From Canna indica (Eukaryota; Streptophyta; Magnoliopsida; Zingiberales; Cannaceae): a stretch of DNA of 64,000 nucleotides. The translations under genes were made by a program, and so were the position numbers. The DNA lies in NCBI GenBank assembly GCA_034359265.1, contig CP136891.1, positions 51,142,001-51,206,000 on the forward strand, read 5' to 3'. Every line of letters starts with the position of its first letter. The first letter of the stretch is position 1. This document shows, piece by piece, positions 9,633-19,919 of the stretch. The notes under the pieces were generated by a model. That model did no database searches and was not told the origin of the DNA. It saw only the letters and a list, made by a program, of their open reading frames with translations.

Positions 9633-11027
9633 CAAAAAATAGCACTAGAGAGTATAACATTTGCACTACCTAGGTTTGATGAAAAAAACTTTGGTGTTTG
9701 GAAGAGTAGGATGTACACCTTTCTTAAAACATAAAGTTTAGATCTATTGTGCATGCTAAAGAATGAGTATGTTGAGCCCACCATTGACTTAAATGATTGG
9801 ACTCAAGAACAAGTTAGATTATTTGAATTGAATGCTAAAACAACACATCTCCTATATTGCTCATTTTCAAATGAAATTCTTGAAAAGGTTATGCATTGTT
9901 CTTCCACTTTTGATATTTGGGCAACATTAAATATGTTATATGACTATGCTAAAATCGAAGAACTTAATACTTTTGTTGAGGGTGGTGATGACAATGGTCA
10001 TCCCCCTAGTACTAACCTCTTGAAGAAGGGACACAAGAAGAAGAATTGTCCACTCTTGAAGAAGAAATCCAAAAAGAAGTGTGCTTCTTTCTCCACATCT
10101 CAATCAAGTGAAGCCTCTTCTAGACATGACGATGAAGCTACATCAAACTGTTGCCTCATGGGTCTTCGAGATAAGGTATATTCTCAATCTTCTAGTCATG
10201 TTCAAAATATTAATGATAATGACTCTAGTAGCTCAAAATCCCTTGATGTGTCATATGAAGAACTACTAGAAGAATGTAAAAAGATGTATAATTTGCTCAT
10301 GAAAAAGAATAAGGAAAATAAGAAATTAAAGAAGGAAAATTTAAGGCTTAGCTCTCATGTACATGAATTAGAAACTGAAAAATTGAATACTAGCTCTTTT
10401 GATTCTTGCAATGATGCCTTAAAACTTGAAATTAAGGATTTGAAACATAGAAATGAAGAATTAGAAATTGAGAATGATGAATTGTTAACTAAGATTTCAA
10501 AAATTAGAAATGAGAATGAAAACACAAAAAATAATGTGTATCTCAATGGTAAAGATTGTATAAGTGATTTCAAATTTGAGCATGATATTTTGAAAAATGA
10601 AAATTGCTTGTTGAAATCTCAAATTCAAGCTTTACACAAATCCATCAATGACTTAAAAAATGAGGTTGTTTTCTTGAGTAAGAAAACTAATAACTTATCA
10701 AATGCTTCATTTTTTAGGAGTCCTAAAAATTAAAATGTCTCATTTAGGAAATCTCCAAACAAGAATGCTCATGCTCATAATATTTCACATGTTAAGCATT
10801 CTAACTTTAAACCTCATGTCCATAGCAAAAACAAAAAGAAATTTAATGAACATTGTTTTTGTTGTGGTGTTTTTGGCCATGCTATTTATGATTGTGCATT
10901 CAAGAAAAATTCAAGTGTAGTTAAGACACTTTGGATTCCTAGGCCATCTAACCCCCAAGAACCCGAAGCCATTTGGGTACCAAAGATCTCATCTTCTATT
11001 GTAGGGGGAGCTACCACACAAGAGTGA
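9633..11027 (+). pseudogene. gag-like protein of element B, inactivated
   Basis: The frame begins where an initiator ATG is now ATA (about 9639) and encodes the DUF4219-type start LPRFDEKNFGVWKSRMYTFL. A stop follows at about 9732. From 9747 the frame is open for 328 codons: UBN2-like helices, a zone (LKKGHKKKNC) that keeps only the second half of the first CCHC knuckle, an acidic/Ser linker, and a coiled coil of about 170 residues rich in KLKKEN and ELEIEN heptads. After one TAA (10731) the same frame carries the intact second knuckle CFCCGVFGHAIYDC (about 10855-10896) and the tail WIPRPSNPQEPEAIWVPK, ending at TGA 11025-11027. Probable nucleic-acid-binding capsid protein; best preserved gag of the family here. 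The internal loss around the first knuckle may be a deletion. Confidence 0.75.
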
Positions 11028-13060
11028 GATAAAGTTGGTTGATTGAAGTTGCTTGAGGATTCAAAGATTGTACCATTTCAAAGTTGCAACTTCAAGTCAT
11101 CATGATGCATTGGGTAAGAAACTTATTGGCATCAAACACTTTGGTATCATCTCCTATACCTCTTGTTTAAATTAGAGTTGGAGCTTGATATATGCCTAAT
11201 ATTAGTAAGATTTCCTCGCTCTTAATATATTTCAAATAATTTTTGATTATTTGATCTTCGGTCTCCTAGGAGACCTATGTAGCCTGTAATGGGCTCATGC
11301 GACCTTGCGGTTTTAAATCGTAGACTAATTGTGGCTTTCGGTTTTCAACCAATAGGAATGGTTGGAGGTCATGTTTTCATTAATATTACATTTTTGATAT
11401 CTTAAAATTCATTTTGGATTCATGATAACATATTTTGAAATGGATTTCAAATTATTTAGCAAAGTGAACTTTTATAATGATATTTGATGCTTCTCTTTGC
11501 TTTTTGGTTTGGTTAGCTTGCTAAGTAGCTATATTTTCTCTAAAATATTAGTGTAGCTTACTTGCAAGTTATAAGTATCTTAGGAAGGCTAATAACTAGA
11601 AAGAAAAAGATTAGGTTGGCAAATTATCATGAATAAGGTATAACTTTGATAAATTCAAATCTTAGTGTTATACCTTAATGCTTAAGCTTAAAAAATGTCT
11701 CAATGCTCATGATTAGAATTGCATGGTAAACCCTTGAATTTTCATGAGTAGGTAGAACCTTAGCACTTAGGCAAATTTCATGAAATGAAACTTGCTCTAG
11801 GTTGATACTTACTATTAGAGACATTCCTTTAAGTCCAAACTAGTTAAACATGTTTAGGGACCTTATTCCTCAAATGTTTCATATCTTAAGATCCCTTAGA
11901 TTCATTTTGATAACATGTTAATTTTTTAAAATGAATCTCTACTATCTAGCATAGGTTAAGGTTTTTAAATGAAACTTTGCAATGAACCTTTGCTATTTAG
12001 TATGTTAGCTTGCTAGTTGACATATAATTTCATTTTGATACTAATGAAGCCTACTTGCAAGTTAAGTAAGTGATAAAAATATTGAAGGCTATGCTATCAT
12101 GAAGAATATGAAAAGTAAATGACAAGTTTGACAAATTTCTAAAGACTAAGGTATGAATTTGATTTTACAAAAATCTTAATATAATACTTGAATATTCATG
12201 CTTTAATGATGTCTCTATATACTCATGATTGATTTTGCATGATAAATGTTTGAATTTTCATGGGTAGAAAAAATTTGGATAACTTAGATAATTTCATGAT
12301 ATCTTGATTGAATGAAACTTGCTCTAGGTTAAAATTTCTTATTAGAGATCTCATTTTGAGTAAACACCAAATGAACATGTTTAGATACACATGTCACATG
12401 AGTCTAGATATTTAAAACTTGAAAATTCATGTCTAGATGATCAAATACAATTGGTATCTCACTTTAGGGGACTTAAGCTTGAGAAGTTTGACTCAAGTCA
12501 ATAAATTAACTTGGACATTTGATTTTAAGTCCAAACTTCATAAACATGTTTAGGAATAGGTATGACATGTTCCCAAGCACTTAGAGTGAAAAATTCATAT
12601 GGATATGGATAAAATGACATAGAGGTGGTTTCATGAAAACCTCTTTTGAACCAAGTTGACCCAAGTCAACAAGTTGACTTAAAGGTCTCATTTTCAATTC
12701 ATATTTAGGGAACATATTTAGATTTACTCATGTTAGGTATCCATAGGTTTAAGTTTGAAAAATCATGAGTAAATGATAAAATTGAAACTTAGCAAGTTTC
12801 ATAAAACAAAAAAACTAGTTCAGTTTTGAATGAAATCATGCTAGGTTGATATCTTGACTTAAGGATATAATTTTTATTTGAAACTTGAACATAATTTACA
12901 TGACCATCATGTGGTGTCATGAAAGTTTGAATGAAAATTAAACAAGTCTTAAAAAATAACTGAAAATTACAAAAATATCATTTCGACCTACAATTGGTAT
13001 CAATTTCAGTTATTTCTAGAGAAATATAGAAAAATCCTTTTTAAATGATTCTTATTCCTT
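11028..13060 (+). other. Non-coding internal region of element B with periodic repeats
   Basis: No ORF. Two diverged copies of about 520 bp follow each other (about 11390-11880 and 11890-12400). Then shorter units recur, each with AACATGTT or AACATATT (12374, 12543, 12711; spacing 168-169 bp). GTTGAC...GTCAAC inverted repeats occur around 12655-12670. It matches D, F and G in order, so it is an ancestral part of the element. Confidence 0.6.
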
Positions 13061-13079
13061 CTGGTTAAAACACACCTAG

Positions 13080-14392
13080 ATGATGATAGCTCCAGGGAAT
13101 GTATTAAAAAATTTGGCTCCAATTGGGATGGACTATACATGCCAGGAGATGAGAGATCCAAGGGTATTATTATTGTCTGGAGGACTTAAGGTATGGAAGC
13201 CAAGCTATTGTTTAAATGCAGTTAGACAATTCATGTAGCTGTTAGTTTCAAGGGTGGAAATCCATGGTTGCTTATTGCGATATATGCTAGCAATGTTGCC
13301 AATGAAAGGAAATTGTTATGGCAATTCCTAAAATATATCCACAATGAGGATACACCTTGGTTGCTTATGGGGGATTTCAACTGCATAGAATGTCAAGAGG
13401 ACAAGACAGGTGAAAAAAATATCAATTTTGGTAGTGCCATGAAAACATTCAAAGAGTTGAAATTTGAAGCTGGGCTTATAGACCTTGATTTCACTGGCTA
13501 TAAATTCACATGGTGCAATAATAGACATGAGGATAAAAGAATCATGGCTAGACTGGATAGAATGTATGCAAATGGAATGTGGCTTTCAAAATATAGCAGT
13601 GCAATTGTTTATCACCTAAAGAGACTAGCATCAGATCATAGGCCCATAATGCTTGACTCCAGATGCAACATCAACCCACAAAACAGAGAAAGAAGGTCCA
13701 TATTTGAGCTTTACTGGCTTGAGAGTGAGGATATTGCTCAACTGATAAAAGAAAACTGGGGAAAGAATGTTAATCAGAGGGAGAAAATAGAATACTTCAT
13801 GAATTGTTTAGGCAGCTTAGGTAAAGATCTCAGGTTATGGAGTAAAAATTGCTTTGGTTCCTTGGAAAAGAGACTTAAAGACACTCTAGTTGAACTTGAG
13901 GCTCTTGAAACTGCAGATGAGCAGGGGTTGGCAACTGATGCTGAAATTGGAAATATCCAGTGTTTAACTAATAAAGCCATGACACTCAATAAGCAACTAC
14001 ACATTAAGTGGTGGACAAAAGCCAGAACAAGATGGATAGAGATGAATGACAAGAACACAAAATATTTTCACAATCGTTCCAAATTTAAAAGAAAAAAGAA
14101 CACCATTACATTGATTACTGAGAATGGAAAGGATTTATCTGAAACTAGTCACATTATCCAAGCTTTTGAAAGGTGGTACATGGATCTTTGGAAAGAAGAT
14201 AGCATTGATCAGAACCTTGCTAGTTGGGATGACTTGAAACTTCTGAAATGGAGGAAAGTACCAAATGACAGTCATACCAGTCTCACCCGGATGTTCTTTG
14301 AGCAAGAAGTTGTGGATGCAATGAATAGTCTAGGCAAAGGAAAAGCACCGGGACCTGATGGATATAGTTTGGAATTTTATTTGAACTTTTAG
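13080..14392 (+). pseudogene. LINE 2 ORF2: endonuclease C terminus, linker and RT start
   Basis: Upstream of 13268 the frame has stops; from there 374 codons are open. GDFN (about 13370) and SDHRPI (about 13633) are conserved motifs of the apurinic-type endonuclease that nicks the target. The linker with KYFHNRSKFKRKKN (about 14060) leads into GKAPGPDG (about 14336), the start of the RT domain. The frame closes at a TAG (14390), followed by a run of nine or more Ts near 14430 where a one-base shift restores the reading into the next segment. Inactive. Confidence 0.8.
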
Positions 14393-14947
14393 GATACGAT
14401 TAAGGAATCCTATACGGAGGCAATCAAGTTTTTTTTTCAATGGAAACAAGTTATCTGATTCATGGGGTCAAACCAGCTTGATCTTTATCCCAAAAGGAGA
14501 CAATCCTAAAGGTATAAAGGATTATAGGCCAATTGCGCTATGCAATGTGGCCTACAAGATAATCTCTAAGGTTATTGTTAATAGAATCAGACCATGGATT
14601 AGCACACTCATCTCCAAAGAGCAAGCCACTTTTGTTGAAAAGAGGAACATGCATGATAATGTGATCCTTCTTACTGAAATTGTCAGTATAATAGGGAAAT
14701 CCAAAAGGAAGCACCCATATTTTATCATAAAGCTTGACCTTGAGACGGCTTTTGATAGGGTAAGCTGGATGGCCATTAAACAGGTATGTCAGTTTATGAA
14801 TTTGCCTAACAGACTTATCTGCTGGTTCATGACATGTCTAAAAGTTACAAGCTTTAAGTGATGTATCATTGGTACTCACTCCAAATCATTTAAGAGCTGC
14901 AAGGGCGTTAGGCAAGGGGACCCTTATCCCCATACCTATTCATAATT
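14393..14947 (+). pseudogene. LINE 2 ORF2: RT fingers and palm, frameshifted
   Basis: The frame open at 14478-14861 reads LIFIPKGDNPKGIKDYRPIA, the RT motif with DYRPIAL, then KLDLETAFDRVSW with the first catalytic aspartate. After a stop at 14859 the sequence GVRQGDP (about 14904) is still legible. A single-base loss in the following C run moves the frame into the next segment. No functional enzyme can be made from this copy. Confidence 0.8.
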
Positions 14948-16639
14948 GTGCAACAACTTTTATCTCTATTGATTGAAAGGGAGGTACACAATGGACATAT
15001 CAAAGCTTTTAAATACAAGATCATGACTCTATTTCATCTCTTCTTTGTAGACGACATAATCCTCATGGTCAAATGTTGTAAAAAATCTTGTAGCTACATC
15101 AAAGAAGTGATGAATCTATATGCTCTCTACACAAATCAGAAGATAAACTTCAACAAGTCTGAGTGCTTTTTTCCAAGTGCTTACCCTAAAGCTAAGAAAG
15201 AGGCTATTTGTGAGCTACTTGGTATCGAAGGAAGCCCCCTTCCATTGAAATATCTTGGTGACTATATTAACAAAGGCAAAATACCTGTTAACATCCAGAG
15301 ACAGATGATTAGTAAAGCAAAAAACAAATTAGAGTGTTGGGCAAGTAAGAATGTGTCACAAGCTGGTAAGATTGTCCTTCTCAATTTAGTGATTAATTCA
15401 ATACCTATGCACACTCTTGCTACCACATGGATTATTGATGGTGTTGTGAAAGACTATGAAAAACTAGCTAGAAGATGTTTTTGGAAATCTGGCTCAAGCA
15501 AAAAAGGATTTCATCTTGTTAGTTGGAAAAAAGTCTCATTAAGCGGACTAAAAGGAGGATTGGGAATAAGAGATTTAAAGCTTGTCAAGGTCTCAATCCA
15601 TGCAAAAATACTATTAGCTCTGTTGAACAAGAAGAATGTTAGTTGGGCTACCCTACTCAATCAAAGGTATAAATCTATTCATCCTTGGACTAAGAACTAT
15701 GGAAAAAATAAAAATTGGGCAGTCAAGGGTATCTTCACAGCCATGTTCATGCTTAGAGATGGTCTAAAGAAAAGAATTGGTAATGGATGTGAAACTAATG
15801 TATGGAGTGATCCTTGGATTGAGTGTCTTCCTCTAGAAAGATGGCCTACCTTTATCAATATGGAGATGATCAATGAAGTTCACAAAGTTAGTGACCTTAT
15901 TAATGACAAAGAATGGAACCTGGTCTTGATAAAGCAGGTATTTGGAGAGGAGCTTGCCAAATCCATTATGCAGATTCACATTCCTAGAAGGTGGTGTCCG
16001 GATAAATAGATTTGGGCATTTAACAATAAAGGAAAACTCAATTGCAAGATAGCTTATAATTACCTGAAAAAGGATGATGAAAAAGCTTTTGATACTCCCT
16101 TTGAATGGAGGAGATTATGGAACCTAAAAGTTCTTCCAAAGGTCAAAGTTTTTATTTGGAAATTGGTTCAAGGTAAGCTTCCTACATCCTGTTTACTTTC
16201 TAAGAGGAGTAATATTCCTGAGCATTGCTGTTTTGTATGCAACAAAGAGATGGATAATGCTGATCACATATTTTTTAAGTGTGCATATGCAAATAGACTT
16301 TGGACTGCTTTGGAAAGCATTCTAGGCTGTAAGTTTGCTTTTAAAAATCTTTGGCATTTGGGAAAATGGATTGAAGAAGGTGGTCTCCTTGACAAGGAGA
16401 GGAAACTTTACTTAATCAGTTGCATTGCAGTAAGCCTTTGGTGCATTTGGAAAAACATAAATAAGATGTGTTTCAGGGGTAAATTCTTTGGGCACAATTC
16501 ATTGGTCTACGGAGTCCTATCTGAACTTAGCAATTGTTATCAGCTTGAGAAATGTCTTTGTACCCAAGTGATGCAGAGCAAGAGGGAGGATGTGAATGAT
16601 CCTACTAAGGCCACTAAGAAAAAGTTAGGGATATCTTAA
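14948..16639 (+). pseudogene. LINE 2 ORF2: RT catalytic core, thumb and zinc-binding domain
   Basis: FVDDI (about 15043-15057) is the catalytic YxDD-type box. Then come the thumb and connection region (PLKYLGDYI, CFWKSGSSKKGFHLVSWKKV, GGLGIRDL) and the zf-RVT domain (C-x2-C...H-x4-C: CFVCNKEMDNADHIFFKC, about 16222-16275). One TAG at 16007-16009 splits an otherwise single frame of 564 codons. Second longest intact stretch of this LINE; typical of plant L1 ORF2. Confidence 0.8.
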
Positions 16640-16651
16640 AACCAGCAGTGA

Positions 16652-17330
16652 TGCTGGTTGTTTAGCAGACAGGAATTGTAGATACTGGATCTACTATGAT
16701 GCTGCTTGGGTTGATCCAACAAAGAAATCAGGTTTGGGTTTCACCATACTGATGAATAATAAGATAAAAGTTATGAGAGGATACTGCAATTCATTCTCTT
16801 ATAATAGTCTGTCTGCTGAGCTAGAAGCTATTTGGAACTGCCTTTTAAAGGCTGAACTCATTAACATTAAGCATCTGAAATTTTTTTCAGATTGCAAGTT
16901 TGCTATTGACATTCTAAAAAGGTCTTCGAAGCCTCCTTGGTATGTCAAGTCTCTTGTAGTAGATATCCTTCATCTAGTTGAGATATTGGAGGTCTGCAGT
17001 TGGTGCTTCATTAAAAGAGAAGATAACATGATGGCCCATTACCTTGCTAAGGCTGGGTTAATTGACATGGAAATTGCCACTGACAACACTAAGATTTGGA
17101 GCTGCTATGGAGATTCTACCTCATCCGCAACTAGCTGGAGATGTTTCTTAAACAATTGTTATATGGTTGCATCACCAAAGCTACTATACTTCAAACTACA
17201 TGCTAATAGTTTGATCAATGGTTACCAATGTTTTTCCAATGTTCTATTCAATCCTGTTATTGGCAATGTAATGGCTCCTGTAAACGCTGATGTAAGCGTG
17301 ACAATTTCTAATAAAATCATGGCCGCCTGA
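16652..17330 (+). pseudogene. LINE 2 ORF2: C-terminal RNase H domain
   Basis: In a different frame from the zinc-binding domain. The four acidic positions of plant RVT_3 RNase H can be followed: YDAAW (about 16690), AELEAIW (about 16815), SDCKFAI (about 16890) and REDNMMAHYLAK (about 17020). The frame stops at 17328-17330. It would remove RNA from the RNA:DNA hybrid. Separated from RT by a frameshift, so decayed. Confidence 0.75.
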
Positions 17331-17450
17331 TGGAATATGGTGGTATGTTGTCCTCCTGGCGAGCAGTGCACGGTCATAGACCCTCTACTGCCTCTACCCA
17401 GGATCAGGATACTACTTGACTAGATAGGCGTGCTTCCTCTTTTTTTTTTA

Positions 17451-19152
17451 AAAAATAAAAGTTTGAAATGAAAATTATGCCCTTAAGTCAAGATATCAAC
17501 CTAGCATGGTTTCATTCAAAACTAAACTAGTTATCATGAATCTTGCTAAGTGTCAATCTTATTATTTACTCATGGTTTTTCAAATTTAAACCTATGAACA
17601 CTTAACATGAGTAAATCTAAACATATTCCTCAAATATGGATTGAAAATGAGACATCTACATCAATTTATTGACTTGGGTCAACTTGGTTAAAATGAGGTT
17701 ATCATGAAATGACCTCTATATCATTTTATCCATATCCATATAAATTTTTCATTCAAAATGCATGAAAACATGTCATACTTATTACTAAACATGTTTATGA
17801 AGTTTGGACTTATAATGAAGTATCCAAGTCGATTTATTAACTTGGGTCAAACTTTTCCAAGCTTAGGTCACCTAAACTGATCTAGTTATCATCTTGTTCA
17901 TCTACACATGAATTTTCAAATTTAAATAGCTAGAATCATGTCATGTGTGTATCTAAACATGTTTATTGGTGTAGACTTAAAAACGAGGTCTCTAGGGACA
18001 AATCTTAACCTAGAACAAGTTTCATTCAATGAAATTTGCCTAAGTACTAAAATTCATCCTACTCATGACATTTCAAGAAGTTATCATGCAAATTCAATCA
18101 TGAGTATAAAGATATTATTAAAGCATGAATATTGAGTATTAAACTAAGATTTTTGTAAAACCAAAATCATATCTCATTCTTGGAAATTTTGCCAAACTTG
18201 TCTTTTTTTTTCCAATTTCTAAAGCCTTCCATTTTATTATAATTTGCAAGCAATATTCATTAGTAGGATAATGAAGATGTAACTACTAGCAAGTTATCAA
18301 ATTAAGTAGCAAAGAGAGGTATCAATTATCGATATCAAAGTCTACTTTACTAAATAGTTTCAAATTCATTTCAAAATGAAATCGAATGATATATATCAAA
18401 ACGAATTTAAAGAGATCACAAGTGAAATATAAATGAAAACATGATCTCCAACTCTTCCTATTGGTTGAAAACCAAAAATGAGCCTACGATTTAGAACCGC
18501 AAGGTCGCATGAGCCCGTTATAGGCTACATAGGTCTCCAAAGAGACCGGAAATCAAAAAATTAAAAATTAAAAATTAAAAATAATTTGAAATATATTAAG
18601 AACGGAGAAAATCAATCAATTTTAAGCATGTATTATAAATACCAACTTCAAAAATACAAGTAGAGAAAAGGTGATGATACCAAGTGATTTAGATGCCAAT
18701 TCTTATACCTAAGGCATTTAGTTTAGGTGAAGATTTGAAGTTGCAACCATGTAAGGATCCTTCATTCAATTTCTTGGTCAACTTCAACTCTTCAATTTCC
18801 ATTACCCTTGTGTGGTGGCTCCCCCTACAAAAGAGCATGAAACTTTTGGTACCCAAATGACTTTGGGTCATTGGGGGTTAGATGGCCTAAGAATCCAAAG
18901 TGTCCTAGCTACACTTGGATTTTTCTTGAATGCACAATCATAAATAGCATGGCCAAAATCACCACATATAGCATGATCGAAAATACTACAAAAAAATCAA
19001 TGTCCATTGAACTTCTTTTCATTTTTAGTATGGACATGAGGTTTACCATTAGAATGCTTGACATATGAACTACGATGAACATGAGCATTCTTAAAGGAAA
19101 TATTTTTGTTTTGAACATGAAGTTTAATGTTAGAATGCTTGACATGAAAAAC
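17451..19152 (-). other. Element D internal region, non-coding part and gag 3' end
   Basis: A reverse-complement copy of the region seen in B at about 11000-12900, so the two flank LINE 2 as an inverted repeat about 1.7 kb long. The gag C terminus is at 18802-19152; the rest is non-coding. A six-fold AAATT run (18555-18580) is a local microsatellite. Confidence 0.7.
18802..19152 (-). pseudogene. gag of element D, 3' part (second knuckle and tail)
   Basis: Read on the minus strand it ends GGGGGAGCCACCACACAAGGG-TAA, the same ending as the gag of A, B and F. It encodes FGHAIYDCAFKKNPSV (second knuckle, first Cys pair disturbed by an insertion near 18960-18990) and the WIL..PSNPQ, IWVPK tail with a stop inside. 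It is continued by 24772-25783 once LTR C is removed. Confidence 0.7.
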
Positions 19153-19919
19153 TGTTGGCCCAAGGATTCTCCCTAGGCCTTGATCTCTATTTTGATGATA
19201 ACAAACATGTATTTAATATTTTCGTGAAGTTTTGAGTTCATGTTGAGGTTATAATACACGTGTGAACTTCACTCGAAGAAATGAAAAAAATCGGCAAAAG
19301 AGGCTCAAACGTAAATTGTGTAGACTTCATAGATTACTAAGTAGATTTCATGTAATATACCTCTAGGAATAAATCCCAAGTCTATTTGTAATATTATCCA
19401 AGTCAAAACTTGGTAAAGGAACCTGGAAACAAAGCGCGCAACAAGATAAGTGTAAAAAATAGCCTCAGCGCGGATTAGTTCGACCGCCTGGTCGACCGAT
19501 GGTAGCAAAAAAGAAGCAGAAAGAAAGGAGCTCGGCACTCGATCGACCGGTTGGTCGATCGCCCGAAGTCTGAAAAGAACAGAGAAAATTTGGTCGACCA
19601 AGCGGTCGACCGAATATGGCCAAAAAAGGGCAGTAGCCTCACTACAAGAAATGTGATTTTTCGTGATGACTTTTAATGGGGATGGGTGCGCTGGCCCCCA
19701 ACAAAACATTTTTTTCCTGAGGGCCAGCCATTGGCCTACAACCAAACGCATCGATAAAACCTCTTTTTGGAATCGGAAAACTCGCCCCCCAGGAAATAGT
19801 TTTCCTGGGGGCTAATTCTAGCCCCAAGAAAGCCGGTTTTCCTGGGGGCCGGGGCCTAGAAATGCGAAATTAAAATTGTAATTAATATATCTCTCTTATT
19901 TGTAATTTCTCTTCTCTAA

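Larger units (their letters stand above)
8074..13060 (+). mobile_element. Element B, 5' LTR, gag and non-coding internal region (3' end lost)
   Basis: The 5' LTR is 8074-9570, PBS 9573-9584, gag remnant 9633-11027 and non-coding internal 11028 to about 13060, where a LINE begins. No PPT or 3' LTR of this copy is present. It was inserted in the 3' LTR of A. The lost 3' half, together with the missing end of A, indicates a deletion that also involved the LINE next door (inference). Confidence 0.7.
13068..17450 (+). mobile_element. LINE 2, 5'-truncated L1-type retrotransposon with RNase H
   Basis: Endonuclease, reverse transcriptase, zinc-binding domain and RNase H follow in that order on the plus strand, the plan of plant L1-clade LINEs. 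ORF1 and the N terminus of the endonuclease are missing, as expected from 5' truncation during target-primed reverse transcription. The 3' end (17331-17450) is a short non-coding tail ending in T10-A6 rather than a clean poly(A). It lies between two oppositely oriented copies of the TCGA-family internal region. Confidence 0.8.

Noticed and set aside
10983..10992. GTAGGGGGAGC at the end of gag as a second polypurine tract
   Set aside because: It is coding (the last gag codons) and far from the 3' LTR. It may still act as an internal primer, but nothing in the sequence shows that.
13328..14058. Minus-strand ORFs within LINE 2
   Set aside because: Antisense shadows of the endonuclease-RT frame.
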